IMG/VR virus record: IMGVR_UViG_3300020166_001708
Coordinates: 1-46,371 of that record
Length of the DNA: 46,371 nucleotides
Strand: one strand, 5' to 3'
From: a virus
Positions 25,225 through 31,358 of the stretch are shown piece after piece (position 1 is the stretch's first letter; every line of letters begins with the position of its first letter). The notes under the pieces were generated by a model, which searched no databases, was not told where the DNA came from, and saw only the letters and a program-made list of their open reading frames with translations. Both the position numbers and the translations under genes were made by a program.

Positions 25225-26150
25225 ACTATGGTTATTTCTAAATCTTCGTCAAGCAAGCCCCAGTTGTCTGGGTTTGGGTTATCTATCATTTTATTTCTGA
25301 TATCCAGGTCATTGGTCTTGCGCTCCCCTTCTTGTTGTGCGTGAGGCTGCGTGGTATCGTTGGATGCTCCTTCGGATCTGTCATGATTTTGATGGTAAAA
25401 ATCAGCATCTATTGATAAACATAAATTATATATATCTTCTTTCGCCGCAATACGATTAAGGAACTCTGTATCCATGCTATTCATGTAAACCAGCTTTTCA
25501 TTAAAGCCTTTGTGTTCAAGGTAGCATTCCCTGTCAACCATCATAACACCAACTGCACCGCCATAAAAAGGAAAAACTTTTCCGTTTGGCATTAATCGGC
25601 TATAGTGGTTATGCTCGTGACAAATATCAACCTTCATGGATAATTGTTGATCGTATATATAATCCCTAAAAACAGAATGATGAGATTGGTCTTCACTTAA
25701 ATTTCTACGACTACAAAACGCCGCTCTTGGCCAACTCCAACCATAATCTTTAACTTCATACTCATGGTAAAACCAATTCATGAACCTTTGACCTATTAAA
25801 GTGTCTTGGTCAATTCTCGCAAAATGTTTACCCTCCATGTTTCTGAATCCAACATTCATTGCGTGAACCTCTGAGAATGGAGAGTCTCCCTGGTGCCTGT
25901 CAGCTATCTCAGGTGACACGGTAACTATTTTAAGTAGACCTTTAGCTTCTGGGACTAATCTAGAAGATATAGACTCCCTTAAAGAGCCGCTACGAGAGCA
26001 CCAATCAACCAGTACGACTTCGGATTGATCAACAACATTATTCTTTGCAATGATTTCGCAGGCATGATTAACTGTGTTAACACAACGGCCAACCGAATCA
26101 CCATTATAATTATCATTTCTAGAAACTAATACGTAAGATATTCTTTTCAT
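25221..26150 (-). CDS. GT2/GT27-like glycosyltransferase
   Basis: 309 residues. First strand ISYVLVSRNDNY, SEVVLVDWCSRSGSLRESIS, FSEVHAMNVGFRNMEGKHFA and RIDQDTLIG (DxD) form the GT-A half; FPFYGGAVGVMMVDRECYLE and NSMDTEFLNRIA form the acceptor/base half. The pattern recalls polypeptide GalNAc- and chondroitin-type transferases more than ordinary GT2. Second large transferase of the operon. Confidence 0.65.
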   Translation of the reverse strand: MKRISYVLVSRNDNYNGDSVGRCVNTVNHACEIIAKNNVVDQSEVVLVDWCSRSGSLRESISSRLVPEAKGLLKIVTVSPEIADRHQGDSPFSEVHAMNVGFRNMEGKHFARIDQDTLIGQRFMNWFYHEYEVKDYGWSWPRAAFCSRRNLSEDQSHHSVFRDYIYDQQLSMKVDICHEHNHYSRLMPNGKVFPFYGGAVGVMMVDRECYLEHKGFNEKLVYMNSMDTEFLNRIAAKEDIYNLCLSIDADFYHQNHDRSEGASNDTTQPHAQQEGERKTNDLDIRNKMIDNPNPDNWGLLDEDLEITIV

Positions 26151-26788
26151 GATCCTGGGACTAATCTTTTAGAGTTAAAACAGAAAACGCGATTTTGATT
26201 AGGCACTGTAACTTGTATGCCTCCAATTTCTTTTAACATGTTCATGTGCACAGATTCTGGAGTGGATACGTGCTTTTCAAGATGCTTTAAGCAGTGAAAA
26301 TTTATACTATTTCTGTATTGTTTATCTATGTTGTGATTGTATGTATTTGGAACTATGTAAAAAATCTTATTCATCCAGTTAAACACATCATTTAATTTTA
26401 AAAGAATATCTTCTGAGTCGGTAACCACAAAGAAATTAGCTTTTCTCGCATTGATTTGAACTTTATTCATTTGCGCGATATAAACATTAATATCACTAAC
26501 TTTGTCAGCCTCGAGAATAACCCCCCAAGTATGCTCGGTAATTCTTTTATTGATTCTTATTATTTCTTCAATAGCTGTTTCTGGCATAGAGCTAAGGCTA
26601 TGAATTTCGTTTTCAAATTTGTAAGATTTGTATTCCATTGTTAGTTTTTTTATTTTGTCTTGTTCAGTATAGTATTTAAGTGATTGTTCGTAGTTTAATT
26701 CTCTATCTAGGTATTTTAATATTTGAAGGCTTTTATTTTCATATGCTGTTTTGGCTTTATTTAGTTTTTTTTTAAAATAAGATATCAT
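26147..26788 (-). CDS. Unknown protein heading the glycan operon
   Basis: 213 residues, not recognised. The N-terminal 65 residues are Lys/Glu-rich and likely coiled coil (SYFKKKLNKAKTAYENKSLQ). The rest has alternating strands and helices (WGVILEADKVSDINVYIAQM, NFFVVTDSEDILLKLND, FYIVPNTY), which could be a Rossmann-like fold. Start ATG overlaps the stop of a 33-residue upstream frame (TAATG), so the two may be translationally coupled. It ends in an ATGA overlap with the transferase at 25221-26150. Confidence 0.6.
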   Translation of the reverse strand: MISYFKKKLNKAKTAYENKSLQILKYLDRELNYEQSLKYYTEQDKIKKLTMEYKSYKFENEIHSLSSMPETAIEEIIRINKRITEHTWGVILEADKVSDINVYIAQMNKVQINARKANFFVVTDSEDILLKLNDVFNWMNKIFYIVPNTYNHNIDKQYRNSINFHCLKHLEKHVSTPESVHMNMLKEIGGIQVTVPNQNRVFCFNSKRLVPGS

Positions 26789-26889
26789 TAAGTTGATGGA
26801 GCTGGAGGGTCAACGACCCGATTAACTACCATTTTTGATAGTTTTCTGACTATTAATTTGGCGGTTTTTTTTATAATTAATAAGGCCAT
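26788..26889 (-). CDS. Possible 33-residue leader peptide
   Basis: Short ATG frame (GCC as second codon) ending VNRVVDPPAPST. It begins with a hydrophobic-then-basic stretch (MALLIIKKTAKLIVRKLSK), so it could insert weakly in a membrane or be a DNA/RNA-binding peptide. Its TAA overlaps the ATG of the next gene as TAATG, the same junction as elsewhere in this genome, which is the main support. No clear ribosome-binding site. The 118 bases further upstream (26890-27007) hold no gene I can see. Confidence 0.35.
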   Translation of the reverse strand: MALLIIKKTAKLIVRKLSKMVVNRVVDPPAPST

Positions 26890-27007
26890 TGTGATCCATA
26901 AAGTAAGTTAAGCACAGTAAATTATGAATTATTAATTAATTTAAAATCCGAAAAAAACAGAGAAAAATAAAAAATAGTTAAAATCATACAGAGCATCGTT
27001 AGTTAGA

Positions 27008-27544
27008 TTACACATTATTGAGTATAAATTTTACTATAATATCTCCCCTTTCTTTTTTAGAAGAGAAGGCCCACAGCCATACGTAACTATTCCTGATGTC
27101 AGATATAGTCTTTTCAGTTTTGATTATGCTCTCTTCTATATGTTTAATGTCTGAGAACTTCATTTTATTCAAGTCTATTTTTAAATCTTTAGCTATTGAG
27201 ACTAGTTTGTCTATCTTGTTTTCTTTTTTTGCCTCTGTTGCTTCTTGGTATGCGTCTAGTTTTTTATCATTATTGGCGACTTTATCTGGGTGAGTTTCGA
27301 TTGCTATCTTTCTGTATAAGGATTTAAACTCGGGAGCAACTTCAGGCTCACCCTTCTTTTCTTTATCTTCTTTGAGTTTTTCTAGTGGGTTTTGTAGGTC
27401 GTTTCTACTGCAATAATCACAAACCTCAGAACAAAATATGGGAACTGACTCTTCGTATATAGAGTTAACTTCCGATAACTCGTTATTGAGTTCAGAGCAT
27501 TTAGCCTTTAGCTTTCTTAGTAGTTTTGATTTATAATCGTCCAA
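27008..27544 (-). CDS. DnaJ-like protein with J-domain motif
   Basis: 178 residues, TTG start at 27544 (no ATG near the N-terminus). FKSLYRKIAIETHPDKVANN (about 73-92) holds the H-P-D motif (85-87) of J domains, followed by a helix DAYQEATEAKKENKIDKL. Upstream is a coiled-coil-like N-terminus and a C-x3-C-x2-C segment SEVCDYCSRN (Cys38, Cys42, Cys45). Probably recruits the host DnaK/Hsp70 for assembly or replication; J-like proteins of this type occur in marine myophages. Confidence 0.7.
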   Translation of the reverse strand: MDDYKSKLLRKLKAKCSELNNELSEVNSIYEESVPIFCSEVCDYCSRNDLQNPLEKLKEDKEKKGEPEVAPEFKSLYRKIAIETHPDKVANNDKKLDAYQEATEAKKENKIDKLVSIAKDLKIDLNKMKFSDIKHIEESIIKTEKTISDIRNSYVWLWAFSSKKERGDIIVKFILNNV

Positions 27545-27573
27545 TATACAATATTATAAAATAATATTGATAT

Positions 27574-27825
27574 TTACCCACTACTAATTTTTAAGAAATC
27601 AGAGCCATCTCTCCATACGGCCCCCTTGATTAAGGGATCAACGGTAGGAATATTATCATAGTCAAGAATTAAATACCCCAAGCTGGCAGAACTTGAGGAA
27701 ATGCTTGAGCTAGAAATAGATGATGCGGAAACCTGACCCAGGTCAGACACATCACTGTCTAGGTTCTGGAAGATTCCGCTTTCGCCGCTAGTATTGCTTA
27801 GTGTGTATAATGGAACTTTTGCCAT
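27574..27825 (-). CDS. Small Ser-rich virion-like protein
   Basis: 83 residues. The middle is Ser-rich (VSASSISSSSISSSSASLGY). The end (IPTVDPLIKGAVWRDGSDFLKISSG, shown here as IPTVDPLIKGAVW and RDGSDFLKISSG) resembles the conserved D-P-x-x-x-G-x-x-W-x-x-x-x-x-L-K-V-S-x-G end of many phage fibre or head-decoration proteins. It lies just downstream of the structured element after nrdB and has its own AGTGTA-type element, so it may be expressed separately from the RNR genes. Confidence 0.55.
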   Translation of the reverse strand: MAKVPLYTLSNTSGESGIFQNLDSDVSDLGQVSASSISSSSISSSSASLGYLILDYDNIPTVDPLIKGAVWRDGSDFLKISSG

Positions 27826-27830
27826 AATAT

Positions 27831-27839
27831 ATATTACAC
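27831..27839 (-). promoter_or_regulatory. AGTGTA-type -10 element (CGTG variant)
   Basis: CGTG followed by TAATAT on the minus strand, 5 nt before the ATG at 27825. It lies just 3' of the structured element on the minus strand. Confidence 0.4.
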
Positions 27840-27848
27840 GTAAGAATT

Positions 27849-27916
27849 AAACGCCTTAAAGATGAATATCAGAATCTTGATCAAACAAGATGATAGGGTG
27901 AATCCCTAAGACGCTT
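27849..27916 (-). ncRNA. Structured repeat element E1 (3' of nrdB)
   Basis: 68 nt beginning 8 nt after the nrdB stop. On the minus strand the outer stem AAGCGTCTTA/TAAGGCGTTT pairs fully, counting two G-U pairs; on the plus strand those two become A-C mismatches, favouring the minus strand as the RNA. Inside are a TAGGG/CCCTA hairpin and a perfect hairpin ATCTTG/CAAGAT with a 6-nt loop. A 50-nt core matches E2 (33925-34008) at all but six positions by eye, while the outer stems differ in sequence but both pair. Known riboswitch and ribozyme signatures were not recognised. The plus strand also carries a 15-codon frame (27862-27909). Confidence 0.6.
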
Positions 27917-27924
27917 TTTAGAAT

Positions 27925-28938
27925 TTAAAAGTCGTCTTCTAAAGAGCCGCTTTGTTGATACTCGCGAACTCTTCTTTCGAAGAAATTACCCATCGCCTGC
28001 ACGTCAACAACCTCTCCTAGCCAAGGGAATGGGTTCTTATCACTAGGGAACCTGTAATCTAATCCTATGGCCTCTAAGCGTCTATTGCCGATATAATGCA
28101 TATAGTCTACGAACATGTCTGCATTCAACCCAAGTATTCCAGTGGGAAGAACATCTTTTGCGTAAGCAATTTCAAGGTCAACTGCTTTTTTAATGTGTTC
28201 AATGAATTCCTCTTGAATTTCTTTAGTCCAAATAGAGGGGTTTTGATCAATTAAAGTATTGATGAGATAAGTTCCAAATGCAATGTGAGAACTTTCGTCC
28301 CTCAAAGTATATTTAATCTGATCAGAAACGCCCTGTAATTTATTTTGACGACCAAGCGCAAGAAGCATAGCAAAGCCGCTAAAGAAAAAAGTACCTTCGC
28401 ATATAATCCAATAGGTTAAGAAGTTTCTTAGTATGGCTTGCTTGCCCTCAATGCTAGTTGAGTTAAAGTCATTAGAACTAATATCATCAGTAATCTGCAT
28501 TAAGAAGTCATCCTTAGCTTTAATGCTTGGAACATTTTGATATGCCGCATAAACCTCATCAATTTCTAAATCAAGACTATCGCATATGTACACAACAGTT
28601 AGGTTGTGAAGACTTTCTTCAAAAGCTTGACGCAATATATACTGGCGACACTCAGCGTCTGTAATATAACGAAAAGCGGACAAAAGCAAATTATTGCCAA
28701 CCAGAGACTCACTTCCAGCAAAAAATCCAAGACATCGTTTAACAAGTAATTTCTCATCTTCTGTAATTTCATTGTTCTTCCATTGCGCTATATCATTTTG
28801 CATAGATATTTCAGTGGGCATCCAGTTGTTCGCACAACTCTTAAGGAATAGGTCCCATGCGTATTTATGTTTGTGGGGTAAAATTCTGTTTACTCCGGCG
28901 ATGTTGTCTGTTAAAAGTTCTCCTGTTTTATCTTTCAT
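27925..28938 (-). CDS. nrdB: Ribonucleotide reductase beta subunit, R2c type
   Basis: 337 residues, complete class I R2. Metal ligands in order: Glu77 (GSESLVGNN, where most R2 have Asp), Glu108 and His111 (FEESLHN), Glu181 (IICEGTF), Glu215 and His218 (RDESSH). The radical-tyrosine position, four residues after His111, is Val115. Glu at the first ligand plus a non-Tyr residue there is the rule for class Ic (R2c) proteins such as Chlamydia trachomatis R2, which use a Mn/Fe cofactor. The C-terminal YQQSGSLEDDF is the tail that docks to NrdA. Start ATG, with a strong promoter upstream. It is separated from nrdA by four genes. Confidence 0.93.
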   Translation of the reverse strand: MKDKTGELLTDNIAGVNRILPHKHKYAWDLFLKSCANNWMPTEISMQNDIAQWKNNEITEDEKLLVKRCLGFFAGSESLVGNNLLLSAFRYITDAECRQYILRQAFEESLHNLTVVYICDSLDLEIDEVYAAYQNVPSIKAKDDFLMQITDDISSNDFNSTSIEGKQAILRNFLTYWIICEGTFFFSGFAMLLALGRQNKLQGVSDQIKYTLRDESSHIAFGTYLINTLIDQNPSIWTKEIQEEFIEHIKKAVDLEIAYAKDVLPTGILGLNADMFVDYMHYIGNRRLEAIGLDYRFPSDKNPFPWLGEVVDVQAMGNFFERRVREYQQSGSLEDDF

Positions 28939-28977
28939 GTATAGTATAACGAATGCGATTAATAATTAGATCACATA

Positions 28978-29006
28978 ACTATACAACAAAAAACAAGAAA
29001 GGTCAA
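28978..29006 (-). promoter_or_regulatory. Sigma70 promoter for nrdB
   Basis: Minus strand: TTGACC (29006-29001), 17-nt spacer, TATAGT (28983-28978). The leader to the ATG at 28938 is roughly 32 nt. This would let nrdB be transcribed apart from the genes upstream, together with whatever the element after it allows. Confidence 0.7.
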
Positions 29007-29014
29007 GTAAAAAA

Positions 29015-29338
29015 TCAAGAACGATTCTTGAATCTTTTAATTAACGACGTTAAATAAGAATAAACTATCGGCCAAAAACAAATAACCATAACAATGGTTG
29101 ACAGTATAGAGAAAACTGCAAAAGGAGTATTGTAGTCTATTGAATTGTTTTTATTAAAAAATTTAATTGATTCATTTTTATCTATTACATTGTCTTTGTT
29201 TGTGTCGGCTTTATTGAAATCATTAATACTTGGTATAACTTGCTGTATACTTGTCGAGTTATTGGTGTTTTTACCTTTTTTAAATGTAGAGCAATTAAGC
29301 AAGAAGGGGATGATTAAAATTAATATATATTTTTTCAT
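29015..29338 (-). CDS. Lipoprotein with EF-hand and C-terminal TM
   Basis: 107 residues. Signal-peptide-like start MKKYILILIIPFLLNC with a lipobox-like L-L-N-C (Cys16; Asn before Cys is atypical). Then a single canonical EF-hand loop DTNKDNVIDKNE (45-56: Asp1, Asn3, Asp5, Asp9, Glu12), and a TM segment about 73-95 followed by a basic tail KRFKNRS. The topology is an outer or inner leaflet lipid anchor, a calcium-binding periplasmic part and an inner-membrane anchor, which could suit a spanin-like lysis protein or a calcium-sensing membrane protein; that is inference. It overlaps nothing and ends just before the nrdB promoter. Confidence 0.65.
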   Translation of the reverse strand: MKKYILILIIPFLLNCSTFKKGKNTNNSTSIQQVIPSINDFNKADTNKDNVIDKNESIKFFNKNNSIDYNTPFAVFSILSTIVMVICFWPIVYSYLTSLIKRFKNRS

Positions 29339-29656
29339 TTATAGATTTTCTGATATTCTTTTGAGCCTGGTTATTATGTAGTTTAAGTTGAGCGCGTTTA
29401 TTCTATCTACAACTATATCTCCTTTTTCTGGATGCATTAATGCGCCAGATTCCAACTCTCCCTCGTGGAGAACATAAGAGATGAAATCATGAGCGCCGTT
29501 ATTCTTTAACCAGTTCCAGTACATAGATCTTGTGCCCATCTTGCAGGAAAGTAGTACGTTTTCAAAATGAAACACTTTACTATACATAGTTACGTCCCTG
29601 AAGCAGGATATCTCGCTGGGAGGTTCGGATAGGGTTGAGTCTATGATCAGATTCAT
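29339..29656 (-). CDS. Hypothetical protein between lipoprotein and C1 peptidase
   Basis: 105 residues, ATG start sharing TAATG with the peptidase stop, and a stop that abuts the lipoprotein start. Mixed alpha/beta composition: ISCFRDVTMYSKVFHFENVL, then MGTRSMYWNWLKNNGAHDFI and GDIVVDRINALNLNYIITRL. No recognised family, signal peptide or TM. Tight coupling to a membrane-anchored peptidase and a lipoprotein suggests the three act in one pathway, perhaps late in infection. Confidence 0.55.
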   Translation of the reverse strand: MNLIIDSTLSEPPSEISCFRDVTMYSKVFHFENVLLSCKMGTRSMYWNWLKNNGAHDFISYVLHEGELESGALMHPEKGDIVVDRINALNLNYIITRLKRISENL

Positions 29657-30921
29657 TACTCTGCTTGCTGTTTTTTCTTAAAATCGCGCAAGTATGAGTC
29701 TCTATCTATGCCTTTCTCTTTAAACTCTTTTTCTAATTTTTCATCCCAGTTCATTGGTAATGCTTCGGGGTCAGAGGAGTTGGAGAATATAATTAATGCT
29801 AGAATCACAACTATTGCGCAAATTATCAATGGTATGTTTTTGCTTTTCTTGGGTTCTGGTTCGACAGGCTCTGGTTCGGGTTCGACAGGCTCTGGTTCGG
29901 GTTCGACAGGCTCTGGTTCGGGTTCGACAGGCTCTGGTTCTGGTTCGACAGGCTCTGGTTCTGGTTCGACAGGCTCTGGTTCGGGTTCGACAGGCTCTGG
30001 TTCGGGTTCGACAGGTTCTGGTTCTGGTTCTACAGGCTCTGGTTCGACAGGTTCTGGGTCAGGGTCAATTGGTTTTGGATTAATGAACCCATCAGAAAGC
30101 TCTACATAATAGGGCCCAATAGAGTTCATAATGGAAGACCTAAATAAGGAGTCCTCCATAAAAAAGTAGCCAGAGTTTCCAAAAAACAAACCCCAACTGT
30201 TTTGGAATTCCCAGTAAAGCTTGTCGTTTATATACTTCCAACCAATAAGACATACTGCGTGGCCGCCCGCAACCTCTGATGCTAAGTATTTTTCTGTATC
30301 AACAATGCCGTCATAACCAATAGAGAAAAAGTAATCCCTGACCTTGAATGCATACCAAAGTGGCCGGTCAATTACCATCCTTTTGATCTCTTCTGTTTCA
30401 GAGCAGGGTATAACGTGGTAGGAGCTAATCTTCTTGAGTCTAGCGTCTTCTTTTGCTCCTTCTTTAGGGTTGCTGGATTCCCTATCTATATATGGCCAAA
30501 AGCTTTCAAAACAGCAACCTTCGTTTATCAATGCGTTCGCAGCTCCCCTGATTGATGTTCCCGAGTAATCTTCACCTGCCCATGGGTCATATTTTTTGGC
30601 AGTCTTGTATATCCACATAGGACTTGGTTCTTCGGCCTTGAATGCATTAGCCGAACCAAGTACAACCCTTCCGCTGTGGCCCACGCATGAACCTATTGAG
30701 CCTTGATTAGCGACACTCACGCATAGTGATCTTCTAGAGAATTCCTTACCACTAATACTTTCAGATTTTAAATACTGAGAGACGTGAACCCAATCTCTTT
30801 CATCAGCAGGATGCTCAGAAACATTTAATTTTTTTTCTGAAAATTTATTCTTTTTGACGTATTTAGATACTGGATTGTCTAGTAGTAAGGACGCTATCGA
30901 TTGTATTAGTTTTTTTCTCAT
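29656..30921 (-). CDS. Membrane-anchored C1 (papain-like) cysteine peptidase
   Basis: 421 residues. Papain-family catalytic set: Gln73 and Cys79 in VANQGSIGSCVGHSGR, His221 in AGGHAVCLIGW and Asn241 in FQNSWGLFFGNSGYF. The N-terminal about 70 residues may act as a propeptide. After the catalytic domain comes a stalk of eight P-E-P-E-P-V-E repeats, then one TM helix (about 363-379) and a charged C-terminal tail ending KKKQQAE. The topology is an enzyme held away from a membrane by a stiff acidic rod. It could cut host surface proteins, process virion proteins or aid lysis. ATG start with an AGTGTA element 5 nt upstream. Confidence 0.85.
   Translation of the reverse strand: MRKKLIQSIASLLLDNPVSKYVKKNKFSEKKLNVSEHPADERDWVHVSQYLKSESISGKEFSRRSLCVSVANQGSIGSCVGHSGRVVLGSANAFKAEEPSPMWIYKTAKKYDPWAGEDYSGTSIRGAANALINEGCCFESFWPYIDRESSNPKEGAKEDARLKKISSYHVIPCSETEEIKRMVIDRPLWYAFKVRDYFFSIGYDGIVDTEKYLASEVAGGHAVCLIGWKYINDKLYWEFQNSWGLFFGNSGYFFMEDSLFRSSIMNSIGPYYVELSDGFINPKPIDPDPEPVEPEPVEPEPEPVEPEPEPVEPEPEPVEPEPEPVEPEPEPVEPEPEPVEPEPEPVEPEPEPVEPEPKKSKNIPLIICAIVVILALIIFSNSSDPEALPMNWDEKLEKEFKEKGIDRDSYLRDFKKKQQAE
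29852..30065 (-). repeat. 21-nt coding minisatellite, P-E-P-E-P-V-E stalk
   Basis: Ten V-E-containing tandem units, eight of them full 21-nt copies (plus-strand form GGTTCGGGTTCGACAGGCT and so on), inside the C1 peptidase gene. The copies differ only at a few third positions, so the array is young or kept uniform by recombination. Confidence 0.9.
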
Positions 30922-30926
30922 GTATA

Positions 30927-30935
30927 TAAATACAC
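30927..30935 (-). promoter_or_regulatory. AGTGTA-type -10 element (TGTG variant)
   Basis: TGTG followed by TATTTA on the minus strand, 5 nt before the ATG at 30921 of the C1 peptidase gene. The intergenic gap is only 26 nt. Confidence 0.4.
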
Positions 30936-30947
30936 ATTAAAGTGCAA

Positions 30948-31358
30948 TTATATACTATCTAGCAGCTGAACTATATTCGGATCTATTAAGTCTTGAAAGT
31001 TGACTAGCTCATCAATTTTAAACCAACCGAACTCACTATGCTCTTCGCACAGCTGTGGGAATAGCATCTTGTCAGACCTATATATGTGGAAGTAAAAATC
31101 ACAAAACTCATCACTTATTATGTCAATAAACTCAATAAACTTAAAGTCTACAAATATTTTGGATTCTTCTAGTAATTCTCTTCCGGCGCATTCAATTGGA
31201 GTTTCGCCTTCGTCTATCGAACCCCCAAACACGGACCAATAACCTCCGTATGGATATTTGTTCCCTGTTATGTGGCATTTATCTGATCTTTTGGCTAGGA
31301 GTACTGAATTTTCAAAAAGCACTGCAACCCCAGAGGCTCTTCTATTGGCAGCTTTCAC
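30948..31358 (-). CDS. Nudix hydrolase
   Basis: 136 residues, GTG start inside the 3' end of nrdA (17-nt overlap). The full Nudix box is present: GGSIDEGETPIECAGRELLE followed by ES (G-x5-E-x7-R-E-x2-E-E). The preceding YPYGGYWSVF is the usual lead-in strand. Nudix enzymes hydrolyse NDP-linked substrates; next to nrdA, a house-cleaning dNTPase (MutT-like) or a nucleotide-sugar hydrolase are both possible. Confidence 0.85.
   Translation of the reverse strand: MKAANRRASGVAVLFENSVLLAKRSDKCHITGNKYPYGGYWSVFGGSIDEGETPIECAGRELLEESKIFVDFKFIEFIDIISDEFCDFYFHIYRSDKMLFPQLCEEHSEFGWFKIDELVNFQDLIDPNIVQLLDSI

Noticed and set aside
26890-27007. tRNA or further small genes in the gap before the DnaJ-like gene
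   Set aside because: AT-rich sequence without a cloverleaf, a convincing promoter or an open frame of note.
27849-27916. Cobalamin riboswitch or hammerhead ribozyme
   Set aside because: A plus-strand GGTGAA-x-x-CC-like piece appears in E1 but not in E2, the rest of the B12 box is missing, and the hammerhead CUGAUGA/GAAA core is absent on both strands.
29852-30065. Regular repeats that look like a CRISPR or regulatory array
   Set aside because: The units are 21 nt with no spacers and encode P-E-P-E-P-V-E in frame with the C1 peptidase.
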